Of a DNA stretch of 64,000 nt, positions 54,728-63,021 are shown piece after piece. This DNA is from Burkholderiales bacterium (lineage in GTDB: Bacteria; Pseudomonadota; Gammaproteobacteria; Burkholderiales; Burkholderiaceae_E), in NCBI GenBank assembly GCA_026399875.1, contig JAPLQF010000042.1:124009-188008 (forward strand). Reading direction: 5' to 3'. The translations under genes were made by a program, and so were the position numbers. Below the pieces are notes generated by a model, which did not search any database, had not been told where the DNA came from, and saw nothing but the letters and a program-made list of their open reading frames with translations. Each line of letters opens with the position of its first letter. Position 1 is the first letter of the stretch.

Positions 54728-55918
54728 ATGACACGCCAGGCCATGCTCGAAGGAATCCGCGTCACCGATCTCACGACGGTGTTCTTCGGACCTTATTGCA
54801 CCCAGACCCTTGCCGATCTGGGTGCCGAAGTCGTCAAACTCGAACCTGCTGAAGGCGATACCTCGCGACTGATCGGCAATCCGCCGACCACGCCGGGCAT
54901 GGGCCCGGTCTTCATGCGCCTGAACCGAGGCAAACGCACAGTCGACTGGGATCTCAAGACCGAATCCGGTCGCGAGGCGATGCGCCGCCTGATCGAGGTG
55001 AGCGATGTGTTTATCCACAACATCCGCAGTGATGCCATCGAGCGAGCAGGACTGGGGTATGAGGCGGTTCGGAAGATTCGCCCCGATATTGTCTATGTGC
55101 ACTGCACCGGCTTCGATGGGAGCGGTCCTTATGCCGGCCTGCAGGCTTATGACGACATCATTCAGGCCGCCACCGGCCTGGCCCAGTTGCTGCCGATGGC
55201 AGACGGCAATCCGCAGCCACGCTTCATGCCGGCCGCAATCGCCGACAAGGTCTCCGGTCTGCATGCGGTCTATGGCGTTCTCGCAGCGATCATTCACAAG
55301 TTGCGCACCGGTGAAGGCCAGTTCGTCGAGGTGCCGATGTTTGAATCGATGGTGAGTTTCAACACACTCGAGCATCTGTGCGACAACAGCTTCGTGCCAG
55401 CTACCGCCAGCCCCGGCTATTACCAGCGCCAACTCGATCCCACCCGCCAACCGATGCGCACCAAAGACGGATACATCGCATTTGCGCCCTACTTGGATGA
55501 TCGATGGGTGCGCTTTTTCGAAGCCGCAGGCCACGGGCATGTGCTTAAGGAAGCCCGTTTCATCGACAAGCCCACCCGGCGCGCCAACATGTCGCAGATG
55601 TTCGAGGTCATGGCGTCAATTTCGCCTGAGCGCACCACCGAAGAATGGCTTGCGCTCATGAAGCAGGCCCAGGTGCCGGCCATGCGGGTCAACCGCATCG
55701 ATGAATTGCTCGACGATCCGCAGCTCAAGGCCAGCGGCCTGATCCGCGAGCGCGAGCACCCCACTGAGGGGCCTTATGTCGAGGTTGGCATGCCGATCAA
55801 GTTTTCGGCCAGCCAGCCCCGTGCGCTGCGTCATCCGGCGAATCTCGGCGAGCATTCGCAGGAAGTCGCCCGCGAGCTGGGTGTCGAACTCGCCGCACGG
55901 CCCAGACCTTCGGCCTGA
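54728..55918 (+). CDS. CaiB/BaiF family CoA-transferase (class III)
   Basis: Transfers CoA between carboxylic acids (396 aa). N-terminal EGIRVTDLTTVFFGPYCTQTLADLGAEVVKLE, RGKRTVDWDLKTESGR, and the catalytic aspartate in MPAAIADKVSGLHAVYGVLAAI near residue 170, as in formyl-CoA transferase Asp169. It has a GGAG about eight bases before the ATG and is divergent from the small ORF/bciA/bchC unit over 129 bases. Substrate unknown. Confidence 0.93.
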   Translation: MTRQAMLEGIRVTDLTTVFFGPYCTQTLADLGAEVVKLEPAEGDTSRLIGNPPTTPGMGPVFMRLNRGKRTVDWDLKTESGREAMRRLIEVSDVFIHNIRSDAIERAGLGYEAVRKIRPDIVYVHCTGFDGSGPYAGLQAYDDIIQAATGLAQLLPMADGNPQPRFMPAAIADKVSGLHAVYGVLAAIIHKLRTGEGQFVEVPMFESMVSFNTLEHLCDNSFVPATASPGYYQRQLDPTRQPMRTKDGYIAFAPYLDDRWVRFFEAAGHGHVLKEARFIDKPTRRANMSQMFEVMASISPERTTEEWLALMKQAQVPAMRVNRIDELLDDPQLKASGLIREREHPTEGPYVEVGMPIKFSASQPRALRHPANLGEHSQEVARELGVELAARPRPSA

Positions 55919-56025
55919 TAACAGGACGGTTCGCCTTTAGATCCTGTCGCCTGGTTGCTGCTGCCTTGTCTGTCGGATTTTCTTTGGAATGATTCCGGCA
56001 CTCAGCTGACAGTGACAAAGCACAC

Positions 56026-56757
56026 TCACCACTTCTCGATCCAGGGGCGCAGATCGAGTTCGTGAGTCCAGGCCGAACGGTGCTGGCAATGAAGATTCCA
56101 GTAATTGTCGGCAATGGCATCAGGATTCAGGATGCCGTCCTGCGGCTTGAGGCTTGCATAACGCTCGGGATTGCGTTGCTGGGTGAACGCAGTATCGATA
56201 CCGCCATCAATCACGACATGCGCCACATGGATGTTCTTCGGACCCAGTTCACGCGCCATGCTCTGAGCCACCGCGCGAAGCGCGTGCTTGCCGGCTGCAA
56301 AAGCCGAAAAACCTGAACCGCCTCTCAGACTGGCGGTCGCACCGGTAAACAGGATGGTGCCTCGCCCTCGAACCATCATGAGCTTGGCCGCCTCGCGCGC
56401 ATTCAGAAATCCGGCGAGACAGCACATCTCCCAGACCTTGCGAAAGACCCGCTCGGTGGTTTCGGCGATCGGAAAATTGACGTTGCCGCCGATATTGAAG
56501 ACCAGCACTTCGACCGGACCGATATCGCGCTCGATCGTCTCAAAAAGCGACACCACCTGCGCCTCGATCCGGGCATCGGACCCAAAGCCGAAGGCCTTCC
56601 CGCCAGCGCCCTCAATCTGTTGCAGCAAGGGTTCCAATGGCTCACGTGTTCGGCGTGTCAGGCAGACGGTAAAACCTTCACGCGCGAATCGACGCGCAAT
56701 CGCGCCACCTGTGGCATCGCCTGCACCAATGATCAATGCCACTTTCCTGTCGTTCAT
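56026..56757 (-). CDS. SDR-family oxidoreductase with Phe at the usual catalytic Tyr
   Basis: Short-chain dehydrogenase-like protein (243 aa from ATG 56757, chosen by AGGAG nine bases upstream). Nucleotide motif VALIIGAGDATGGAIARRFAREG and FNIGGNVNFPIAETTE replacing the usual N-N-A-G. The active-site stretch reads SAFAAGKHALRAVAQSMARELG, with Phe at the position of the Y-x-x-x-K tyrosine. The C-terminal SAWTHELDLRPWIEKW is shared by a recognisable subgroup of SDRs. Convergent with the CoA-transferase. Confidence 0.85.
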   Translation of the reverse strand: MNDRKVALIIGAGDATGGAIARRFAREGFTVCLTRRTREPLEPLLQQIEGAGGKAFGFGSDARIEAQVVSLFETIERDIGPVEVLVFNIGGNVNFPIAETTERVFRKVWEMCCLAGFLNAREAAKLMMVRGRGTILFTGATASLRGGSGFSAFAAGKHALRAVAQSMARELGPKNIHVAHVVIDGGIDTAFTQQRNPERYASLKPQDGILNPDAIADNYWNLHCQHRSAWTHELDLRPWIEKW

Positions 56758-56870
56758 CTGAGGGATCTCCTGGAAAGTCATCGTACCGCCTCATCTGAGA
56801 TGAGGCCACGCGCCAAGGTGATATCGACTCCATCATCTTGATGCGCCGCAAGCGTGGTTGTTCAGGGTGC

Positions 56871-57893
56871 TCAGCGACGCGCCAGCAGCAAGGAGCCTTT
56901 TTCGAGCGGATCAAGATCGATGCGAGTGACCGACGAAAAGCCCGCCTCGTTCAGCCAACCCAGATATTCCTGATGGCTGTAGGTGCGTGTGCCGGTCTCA
57001 TAGAGCAGCGTCAGGCGAAACGCCGCATGAAAGGCGTTCAGCGGCTCTTCGGCGAGATAGTCATGAATCACAAGCAGGCCACCCGGTCGCAGCGATCGCG
57101 CGATCTCGGCGAGCACGCGCCGGTTGTCGGCCTCATGCTGATTATGGCCAACAGACAGGTAAAGCACGATGTCGCAAGGCTGAACCCAGTCAAGCGCAAG
57201 CAGGTTCGCAGGGTGCAGGCTGATACAATCGGCGAGACCTTCATTCGCTGCGGTCTGCGCGGTATCGGTCAGCGCCGAGGGCATATCCACGATCACCGAA
57301 GTCAGCTTCGGATACTGGCGGCAAAATCGGATCGAATGCAATCCATGTGACCCGCCGAGATCGAGCAGTCGGGTGTGATGAACTGCGACAGGAACATGAG
57401 CGATCAGGTCGGGGCCGAGATCCTGCGCAAAGGCCTGCATGTAGCGCGAAAAAAGCGGTCCCAGATGTGGCTTGTCGCGCATCGTGTCCCACAACGAGCG
57501 CTGCGGCGTCCCGGTAACCACCGCGCTCGACAGGTCACCCATCATCGCCCAGGCCTCATGCGTCCAAAGCGCGCCAGGCGTGTAGTCGATCTTCCCGGCA
57601 CTTGTGAACCAGCGCTGGGTGCTGTCGGTGTTGGCATAAGTCGTTCCCGATCTGCTCAGATAGCCGAGGGCAACCAGAAAGTCAGCCAGCGTTTGCGCGC
57701 CGTGCGGATCGGCACCGATTCGCTGGGCCAGCGCCACAGTCTCGAGCGGACCGGCCGCCAGCGCCTCGAAAAGCCCGGTGCGGGCGGCAGAGACGATCGC
57801 GGCCGTCTTCATCATCGGCATATAGACGTCGAGCATCGGCAGCTCGGCGGTACCGGTGGGCTGGCAGACATCGGGTTTGCGGGTCGGTGACAT
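56871..57893 (-). CDS. SAM-dependent O-methyltransferase (family 2, hydroxyneurosporene-methyltransferase-like fold)
   Basis: Methyltransferase (340 aa from ATG 57893). N-terminal winged-helix dimerisation domain PMMKTAAIVSAARTGLFEALAAGPLETVALAQRIGAD, then the SAM-binding LLDLGGSHGLHSIRFCRQYPKL, and LRPGGLLVIHDYLAEEP. The general plan matches CrtF/BchU and polyketide O-methyltransferases; no residue pins the substrate, so I do not name it crtF despite the nearby bch genes. A start at 58004 would place the start codon inside the palindromic operator. Confidence 0.85.
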   Translation of the reverse strand: MSPTRKPDVCQPTGTAELPMLDVYMPMMKTAAIVSAARTGLFEALAAGPLETVALAQRIGADPHGAQTLADFLVALGYLSRSGTTYANTDSTQRWFTSAGKIDYTPGALWTHEAWAMMGDLSSAVVTGTPQRSLWDTMRDKPHLGPLFSRYMQAFAQDLGPDLIAHVPVAVHHTRLLDLGGSHGLHSIRFCRQYPKLTSVIVDMPSALTDTAQTAANEGLADCISLHPANLLALDWVQPCDIVLYLSVGHNQHEADNRRVLAEIARSLRPGGLLVIHDYLAEEPLNAFHAAFRLTLLYETGTRTYSHQEYLGWLNEAGFSSVTRIDLDPLEKGSLLLARR

Positions 57894-57993
57894 CGCCGCA
57901 TTGTGCTCGAAACCGCGACCGAGATGTCGTGCGAGCGAGCAGGAATATCGGCGCGACAACTCGGCGACATCATCACCGTACCCATCTTCAGGA

Positions 57994-58036
57994 TGTAAAC
58001 CCATCGGTTTACAGGCGTAGACTGATCGGTATACAG
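57994..58036. promoter_or_regulatory. Palindromic operator and second half-site between methyltransferase and MFS genes
   Basis: TGTAAACC-CATC-GGTTTACA is a perfect 8-base inverted repeat (57994-58013). The right half with flank, ATCGGTTTACAG (58003-58014), recurs with one change as ATCGGTATACAG at 58025-58036, 22 bases further on (about two helical turns). The site lies between the divergent methyltransferase and MFS genes, the latter followed by a TetR gene, which is the likely binder. Confidence 0.6.
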
Positions 58037-58062
58037 TCGCAGTGAAACCCGATGGAGCACCG

Positions 58063-59292
58063 ATGTCAGACCTTCGCGCCTTGCGACCTGTCCTGCCGAT
58101 CCTGATCGGCGCATCGCTGATGCTCACCATGAGCATGGGGCTGCGCCAGAGCCTTGGGGTCTTCATGCCCTCGCTCACTCGCGATATCGGGATTTCGGTC
58201 TCACAGTTCACCCTTGCGATCGCGGTGCAGAACCTGGTGTGGGGCTTTTTGCAGCCCTTTTCGGGTGCCTTGGTTGTCCGGATCGGCTATCGACGGCTCA
58301 TGGTTGCCGGCGCAATGCTCTACGTACTGGGCATGGCGCTGCTGGCAACTGCCCAAGGCATGATCGGGGTGACGCTCGGGGCCGGAATCGCGATTGGTGC
58401 GTCAATGGCCTGCAATGGGCCGGCCATCGCCATGGCAGTTGCTTCACGCCCGGTCTCGGCGGCCATCCGCAGCACCGTACTCGGCATAGTTTCGGCCGCG
58501 GGTTCACTCGGTGCCCTGATGGCTGCACCGTTCGGTCAGGCGCTGTCCCAGGAGTTCGGCTGGCGAGTTGGCCTCTATGGTTTCGTTCTGATGGCGCTTG
58601 TGATCGTTCCAGCCGCCTGGTTCGCGGGCAAAGTCGATGCCCTGCCCCTTCCGGCAAGCGTCCCTGGCGACACCGAAACCCGCGCTCGTGTCGTGGCGAT
58701 CCGCGCGTTGAAGCATCCGCCCTTTGCAGTCATGACGATCGCCTATTTTGTGTGCGGCATGCAACTCGTCTTCCTGACCACGCACCTGCCTTCCTATCTC
58801 GACAGTTGCGGACTTGACCCGATGCTCAGTGCGCAGGCGCTTGGCGTGATTGGCGGATTCAATGTTCTGGGCAGCCTGTTTTTCGGCTGGGCTGGGGGCC
58901 GATATAACAAGCTGCTGCTGCTTGGTGGCATCTACACCCTACGCTCACTTGGCATCGCCTGGTACTTCCTGTCGGCTGCGACCCCCGCCAATACCCTGAT
59001 CTTTGCGGCGATCATGGGCTTTCTGTGGCTGGGCGTCGGACCACTGGTCGCAGGCTATATCGGCGAAACCTTCGGCCTGCGATGGCAGGCCATGCTGGGG
59101 GGCGTCGCTTTCATGACTCACCAGATCGGCAGCTTCGTCGGTGCCTTCGGTGGGGGCCTGGCCTATGACGCGCTCGGGTCCTATCAACTCGCACTGCAGG
59201 TCGGTGTCTCGCTGGGACTTGCCGCAGGCCTGGTCCAGATGGCTTTCGCCCTGTCGCGCCCACCGAATCCACCGACATTAGCGCCAGCGTGA
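58063..59292 (+). CDS. MFS transporter (OFA/monocarboxylate-like)
   Basis: Twelve-helix major facilitator transporter (409 aa from ATG 58063, MSDLRAL, with GGAG six bases upstream). Early signature MSMGLRQSLGVFMPSLTRDIGIS, then GYRRLMVAGAMLYVLGMALLA in the TM2-3 loop region, a duplicate motif near GWAGGRYNKLLLLGG, and a Pro-rich end. Probably exports or imports an organic acid or drug. The stop overlaps the GTG of the TetR gene (GTGA), so transporter and regulator are coupled. Confidence 0.92.
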   Translation: MSDLRALRPVLPILIGASLMLTMSMGLRQSLGVFMPSLTRDIGISVSQFTLAIAVQNLVWGFLQPFSGALVVRIGYRRLMVAGAMLYVLGMALLATAQGMIGVTLGAGIAIGASMACNGPAIAMAVASRPVSAAIRSTVLGIVSAAGSLGALMAAPFGQALSQEFGWRVGLYGFVLMALVIVPAAWFAGKVDALPLPASVPGDTETRARVVAIRALKHPPFAVMTIAYFVCGMQLVFLTTHLPSYLDSCGLDPMLSAQALGVIGGFNVLGSLFFGWAGGRYNKLLLLGGIYTLRSLGIAWYFLSAATPANTLIFAAIMGFLWLGVGPLVAGYIGETFGLRWQAMLGGVAFMTHQIGSFVGAFGGGLAYDALGSYQLALQVGVSLGLAAGLVQMAFALSRPPNPPTLAPA

Positions 59293-59864
59293 CACCGATT
59301 CAACCGAACATTTCCGGCACGGTGAGCGAGCGAATCCTCCTTGCCGCTGACAGGCTGTTCTACAGCAAGGGCATTCAGGCCGTCGGAGTCGATGAACTCG
59401 CAAGCGCAGCAGCGATCAGCAAACGCACGCTTTACAAGCACTATCCGTCAAAAAATGACCTGATCATTGCCTATTTGCTTCGCCGTGCGTCGCGCTCGGC
59501 CGTTTTGGATGGGCCGCCGCTCGATCAGATCCTGAATATCTTCGATGCGCTCGAGCAGGCATTTCGTCAGCGCAGCTTTCGGGGCTGTCCCTTTGTCAAT
59601 GCGGCCGCCGAACTGGGGGGCGATCGCGTGCACCCGGTCGTCGCAGTCGTCAAATCGATCAAGCTTGGCAGACACGCCTGGTTCGAAGACCGGCTTCGCG
59701 CCCTCGGTGCCGCAGACCCGTCGGTGCTCGCCTGCCAGATGATGCTGCTGGTCGAGGGCGCAATCACGACTTCGATGGTGCGCGGCTCGGATCCGCAGGC
59801 TGCAGTGGCTGCAAAACAGGCAGCCCGTCTGCTGCTCAAGGCAGGCGGGATCAAACTCGACTAA
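59289..59864 (+). CDS. TetR/AcrR-family transcriptional regulator
   Basis: Repressor (191 aa) starting at GTG 59289, within the stop of the MFS gene. Helix-turn-helix region SERILLAADRLFYSKGIQAVGVDELASAAAISKRTLYKHYPSKNDLIIAYL (about residues 13-63). The C-terminal ligand domain includes FRGCPFVNAAAELGG, typical of TetR proteins with a small cysteine-containing pocket. Likely controls the MFS operon through the palindrome near 58000. Ends four bases inside the convergent glutathione transferase gene. Confidence 0.92.
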   Translation: MTPIQPNISGTVSERILLAADRLFYSKGIQAVGVDELASAAAISKRTLYKHYPSKNDLIIAYLLRRASRSAVLDGPPLDQILNIFDALEQAFRQRSFRGCPFVNAAAELGGDRVHPVVAVVKSIKLGRHAWFEDRLRALGAADPSVLACQMMLLVEGAITTSMVRGSDPQAAVAAKQAARLLLKAGGIKLD

Positions 59865-60526
59865 GGGCGGCCGGACGATTCTGCAAGCGAGGTTGCGGGG
59901 CTGATCGCGAGATAGCTCGGCCGACCACGCAGCCGCTCCAGATAGGCGGCGGCACCAGGAAACTCGCCAAGATCAAAGGCGTCGACCTCCAGCACCATTG
60001 CCAGACACATGTAGCCGACATCGGCCAGCGTGAACTCGCCGCAGAGATAATCCTTCTTGCCGAGGCTGCGTTCGATGAACGGCAATGCCCGATTTCGCAG
60101 TCCAGCGCGGCTTTTTTCCATGCGTTCGAGATCGCGCTTTTCGGGCGGCGACCAGTAAGGCATCCATAGCCCAGGCAGGTCACCGACCAGTATCGCCTCG
60201 TCGCAATAGTTCTCGAACATCCGCGCTGCGGCGCGATCGATCGGCGCTGACGGCATCAGGCCAGGAACCGCATACTGTTCCTCGAGATACTCGTTGATGA
60301 CCGTCGAGTCATAGATCAAGCGGTCACCATCCTCGATATAGGGCACCTTGCCCAGGGGATGCTTGGCCAGGAATTCGGCGGGCTTTTTCCAGAGATCACC
60401 CGGACGCATCCGCTCGACTCGATAGGACAAGCCCTTTTCTTCGAGCACGACTTTGACCTTGCTGGCATTGGTCGAGCGCAAAGTACCCCATGGATACTCG
60501 AGCTCAGTGGTGTGAACGACGATCAT
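59861..60526 (-). CDS. Glutathione S-transferase family protein
   Basis: Two-domain GST (221 aa from ATG 60526, MIVVHTTELEYP, preceded by AAGGAAG). The thioredoxin-like N-terminal half shows KVKVVLEEKGLSYRVERM, the cis-proline GKVPYIEDGDRLIYDSTVINEYLEE, and the helical half FTLADVGYMCLAMVL (N-capping motif region). The class is uncertain. Divergent from a second, YghU-like GST across 153 bases. Confidence 0.9.
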   Translation of the reverse strand: MIVVHTTELEYPWGTLRSTNASKVKVVLEEKGLSYRVERMRPGDLWKKPAEFLAKHPLGKVPYIEDGDRLIYDSTVINEYLEEQYAVPGLMPSAPIDRAAARMFENYCDEAILVGDLPGLWMPYWSPPEKRDLERMEKSRAGLRNRALPFIERSLGKKDYLCGEFTLADVGYMCLAMVLEVDAFDLGEFPGAAAYLERLRGRPSYLAISPATSLAESSGRP

Positions 60527-60679
60527 GGTGCTTCCTTGCACGCTGGTTGGACGATTTTCTCAAAAGCGGACCGTGCGAGAACAAGTCTGGTGACTTGCTC
60601 ACGCGGGTTCGCTATCTTCTATCAGAACACGCTCATTTCGATGCGTGCTCGCTCATATGACGGCAGGAGACTTGACTAC

Positions 60680-61549
60680 ATGACTGATGCGACCTACACG
60701 CCCGCGAAGATCTGGACCTGGAACAAGGCCAGCGGCGGACGTTTCGCCAATATCAATCGACCGATCGCGGGTTCGACGCATGAAAAGGAACTGCCGATCG
60801 GCCGTCATCCGATGCAGCTCTATTCGCTTGGGACGCCTAACGGCGTCAAGGTCACGGTCATGCTCGAGGAGTTGCTCGCGCTCGGCCACACCGGTGCCGA
60901 ATACGATGCCTGGCTGATTCGCATCAGCGAAGGCGACCAGTTCGGCAGTGGCTTCGTCGATGCCAATCCCAATTCGAAAATTCCAGCACTGGTTGATCGC
61001 AGCGGATCCACGCCGATCAATGTTTTCGAGTCGGGTGCGATCCTGCTGCATCTGGCCGAGAAGTTCGGCGTATTTCTTCCTGCGCAGGGGCAGGCACGCG
61101 CTGCCTGCCTGTCGTGGCTCTTCTGGCAGATGGGCAGTGCGCCTTATCTGGGTGGCGGCTTCGGGCATTTTTATGCCTACGCCCCGATGAAGATCGAGTA
61201 CGCCATCGACCGCTTTGCGATGGAGGTCAAGCGCCAGCTCGACGTCCTCGATCGCCACCTGGCCACGAGCGAATACATGGCCGGCCAGGATTACTCGATC
61301 GCAGACATGGCGATCTGGCCCTGGTATGGTGCGTTGGCCAAGGGTCTGCTTTATGGTGGCGGTGAGTTTCTGCAGGTGCAGGAATACAAGCATGTGCAGC
61401 GCTGGACCGACCAGATCGCCCTGCGACCTGCCGTCAAGCGCGGCCGGATGGTCAATCGACTGATGGGCGATCCGGCGAACCAGCTGCATGAGCGCCATGA
61501 CGCCAGCGACTTCGATACCAAGACACAGGACAAGCTCGCATCGAGCTGA
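60680..61549 (+). CDS. yghU: Glutathione-dependent disulfide-bond oxidoreductase (YghU-like GST)
   Basis: Nu-class glutathione transferase (289 aa from ATG 60680, with AGGAG ten bases upstream). Characteristic YghU segments: TPAKIWTWNKASGGRFANINRPIAGSTHEKELP at the N-terminus, MQLYSLGTPNGVKVTVMLEE, FVDANPNSKIPALVD, VFESGAILLHLAEKFG and DYSIADMAIWPWYG. These enzymes bind two glutathiones and reduce disulfides. It starts the co-directional redox run with the thioredoxin-domain protein and the selenoprotein, 20 bases before the former. Confidence 0.92.
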   Translation: MTDATYTPAKIWTWNKASGGRFANINRPIAGSTHEKELPIGRHPMQLYSLGTPNGVKVTVMLEELLALGHTGAEYDAWLIRISEGDQFGSGFVDANPNSKIPALVDRSGSTPINVFESGAILLHLAEKFGVFLPAQGQARAACLSWLFWQMGSAPYLGGGFGHFYAYAPMKIEYAIDRFAMEVKRQLDVLDRHLATSEYMAGQDYSIADMAIWPWYGALAKGLLYGGGEFLQVQEYKHVQRWTDQIALRPAVKRGRMVNRLMGDPANQLHERHDASDFDTKTQDKLASS

Positions 61550-61569
61550 GCCTTCCGACTGGAGCCCTG

Positions 61570-63021
61570 ATGAGCATTCCGCATGTGTCTCTACCCGTCG
61601 AGGGGCTGATCGCGGTCGTCAAACGCGATTGCCCCACCTGCGTCCTGATCGAGCCGGTATTGGCCGAGCTTGCCGCGGGTAAGCATCTGGCGGTCTTTAC
61701 TCAGGACGATCCGGGCTTTCCTGAATCGATCGGACAGCCGATTGACGACACCGCATTGAATGTCTCGCACACCCTGGCGATCGACATCGTTCCGACCCTG
61801 ATCCGCCGCGAGGGCGGACGCGAAATTGCCCGCACTTATGGCTGGGATCGTAACGAATGGCAGCGCGTGAGCGGGCAGGACAATCTCGGCGCCTCGCTGC
61901 CTGCCATGCGCCCGGGATGCGGGGCGCTGAATGTCGAGCCGGCGAAACGCGAAGATCTGCTGATCCGTTTCGAGCAAACCGGGCTGAATGCCCGGCGCGT
62001 CGAGTTCGGTGAAGACGAGGACGAGATCGAGGCAATCTACGAGCGCGGCTGGACCGACGGTTTGCCGGTGGTTGCACCGACGCAGCGCCGAGTCCTGCGA
62101 ATGCTTGCCGGCACCACTCGCGATCCCAAGGAGGTAATCGGACTGTGCCCGCCCAATCTGGCGCCATTGACGGTTGAAAAAGTCGCGATCAACGCGGTCA
62201 TGGCAGGTTGCAAGCCCGAATACCTTCCGGTGGTGCTTGCTGCGGTCGAGGCGGCGCTCGATCCGGCGTTTGCCATGCACGGCGTGCTGGCAACCACGAT
62301 GTTCGTCGGGCCGGTGCTGGTGGTGAACGGCCCGATACGCCGGCAGCTGTCGATGAACGCCCGCGGCAATGCACTCGGTCAGGGCAACCGCGCTAATGCC
62401 ACGATCGGTCGAGCCTTGCAGCTGATCATCCGCAATGTGGGCGGTGGCCGACCGCAGGAAGTCGACCGAGCCACCCTGGGCAATCCCGGGAAATACACCT
62501 ACTGCTTTGCTGAAGATGAGGAAGGCTCGTCCTGGGAGCCGTTATCGACCGACTTCGGGCTTGCACGCGGCGTTTCGAGCGTCACGGTCTTTGCCGGATT
62601 CGGACTTCAGGGCGTTGTCGATCAGAAATCTCGAACTCCCGAGAGCCTCGCACGCAGCATGGCCGAGTCACTCAAGGCGATTCATAACGTCAAGCTCGCA
62701 CCAGCCTGCGATGCGATGCTGGTGGTCTGCCCCGAGCATGAGCGCACCTTCAGACAGGCCGGCTGGAGCAAACAGCGACTGCTTGATGAGCTGATGCAGC
62801 TTTGCGAGATACCGGGCGACAGCCTGGTGCGAGGCGTCAGGGGCATCGACGAGGGCTATCCCGCGTCGGTCGCAGGCACAACACGAAACAAATTTCGCCC
62901 GGGCGGACTGCTCATCGTTCGCGCGGGCGGCGGCGCCGGTATGTTCTCCGGCATCATCGGCGGCTGGTCTTCCGGCGGTGCAGCCGGATCGCTGCCTGTC
63001 AACAGAGAGGTGAAATCATGA
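61570..63021 (+). CDS. Thioredoxin-domain protein linked to the UGSC selenoprotein
   Basis: A 483-residue fusion. Residues about 10-110 are thioredoxin-like: the C-x-x-C is D20-C-P-T-C24 and the cis-proline segment is DIVPTLIRREGGREIARTYG. From about 145 onward is a domain I know only as a partner of UGSC proteins, with GWTDGLPVVAPTQRRVLRMLAG, MAGCKPEYLPVVLAAVEAAL, LSMNARGNALGQGNRANATIGRAL and a glycine-rich GGGAGMFSGIIGGWSSGG tail. Its TGA overlaps the ATG of the selenoprotein gene (ATGA). It could act as reductant or scaffold for the selenocysteine (inference). Reaction unknown. Confidence 0.85.
   Translation: MSIPHVSLPVEGLIAVVKRDCPTCVLIEPVLAELAAGKHLAVFTQDDPGFPESIGQPIDDTALNVSHTLAIDIVPTLIRREGGREIARTYGWDRNEWQRVSGQDNLGASLPAMRPGCGALNVEPAKREDLLIRFEQTGLNARRVEFGEDEDEIEAIYERGWTDGLPVVAPTQRRVLRMLAGTTRDPKEVIGLCPPNLAPLTVEKVAINAVMAGCKPEYLPVVLAAVEAALDPAFAMHGVLATTMFVGPVLVVNGPIRRQLSMNARGNALGQGNRANATIGRALQLIIRNVGGGRPQEVDRATLGNPGKYTYCFAEDEEGSSWEPLSTDFGLARGVSSVTVFAGFGLQGVVDQKSRTPESLARSMAESLKAIHNVKLAPACDAMLVVCPEHERTFRQAGWSKQRLLDELMQLCEIPGDSLVRGVRGIDEGYPASVAGTTRNKFRPGGLLIVRAGGGAGMFSGIIGGWSSGGAAGSLPVNREVKS

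Noticed and set aside
54413..55540. Long minus-strand frame (375 codons) opposite the CoA-transferase
   Set aside because: Only its last 61 codons look like a gene; the rest is the antisense shadow of the CaiB/BaiF gene.
56871..57893. Naming the O-methyltransferase crtF (carotenoid) because bch genes are near
   Set aside because: The fold is shared by many O-methyltransferases and the gene pairs with an MFS/TetR unit, so a carotenoid role is not supported.
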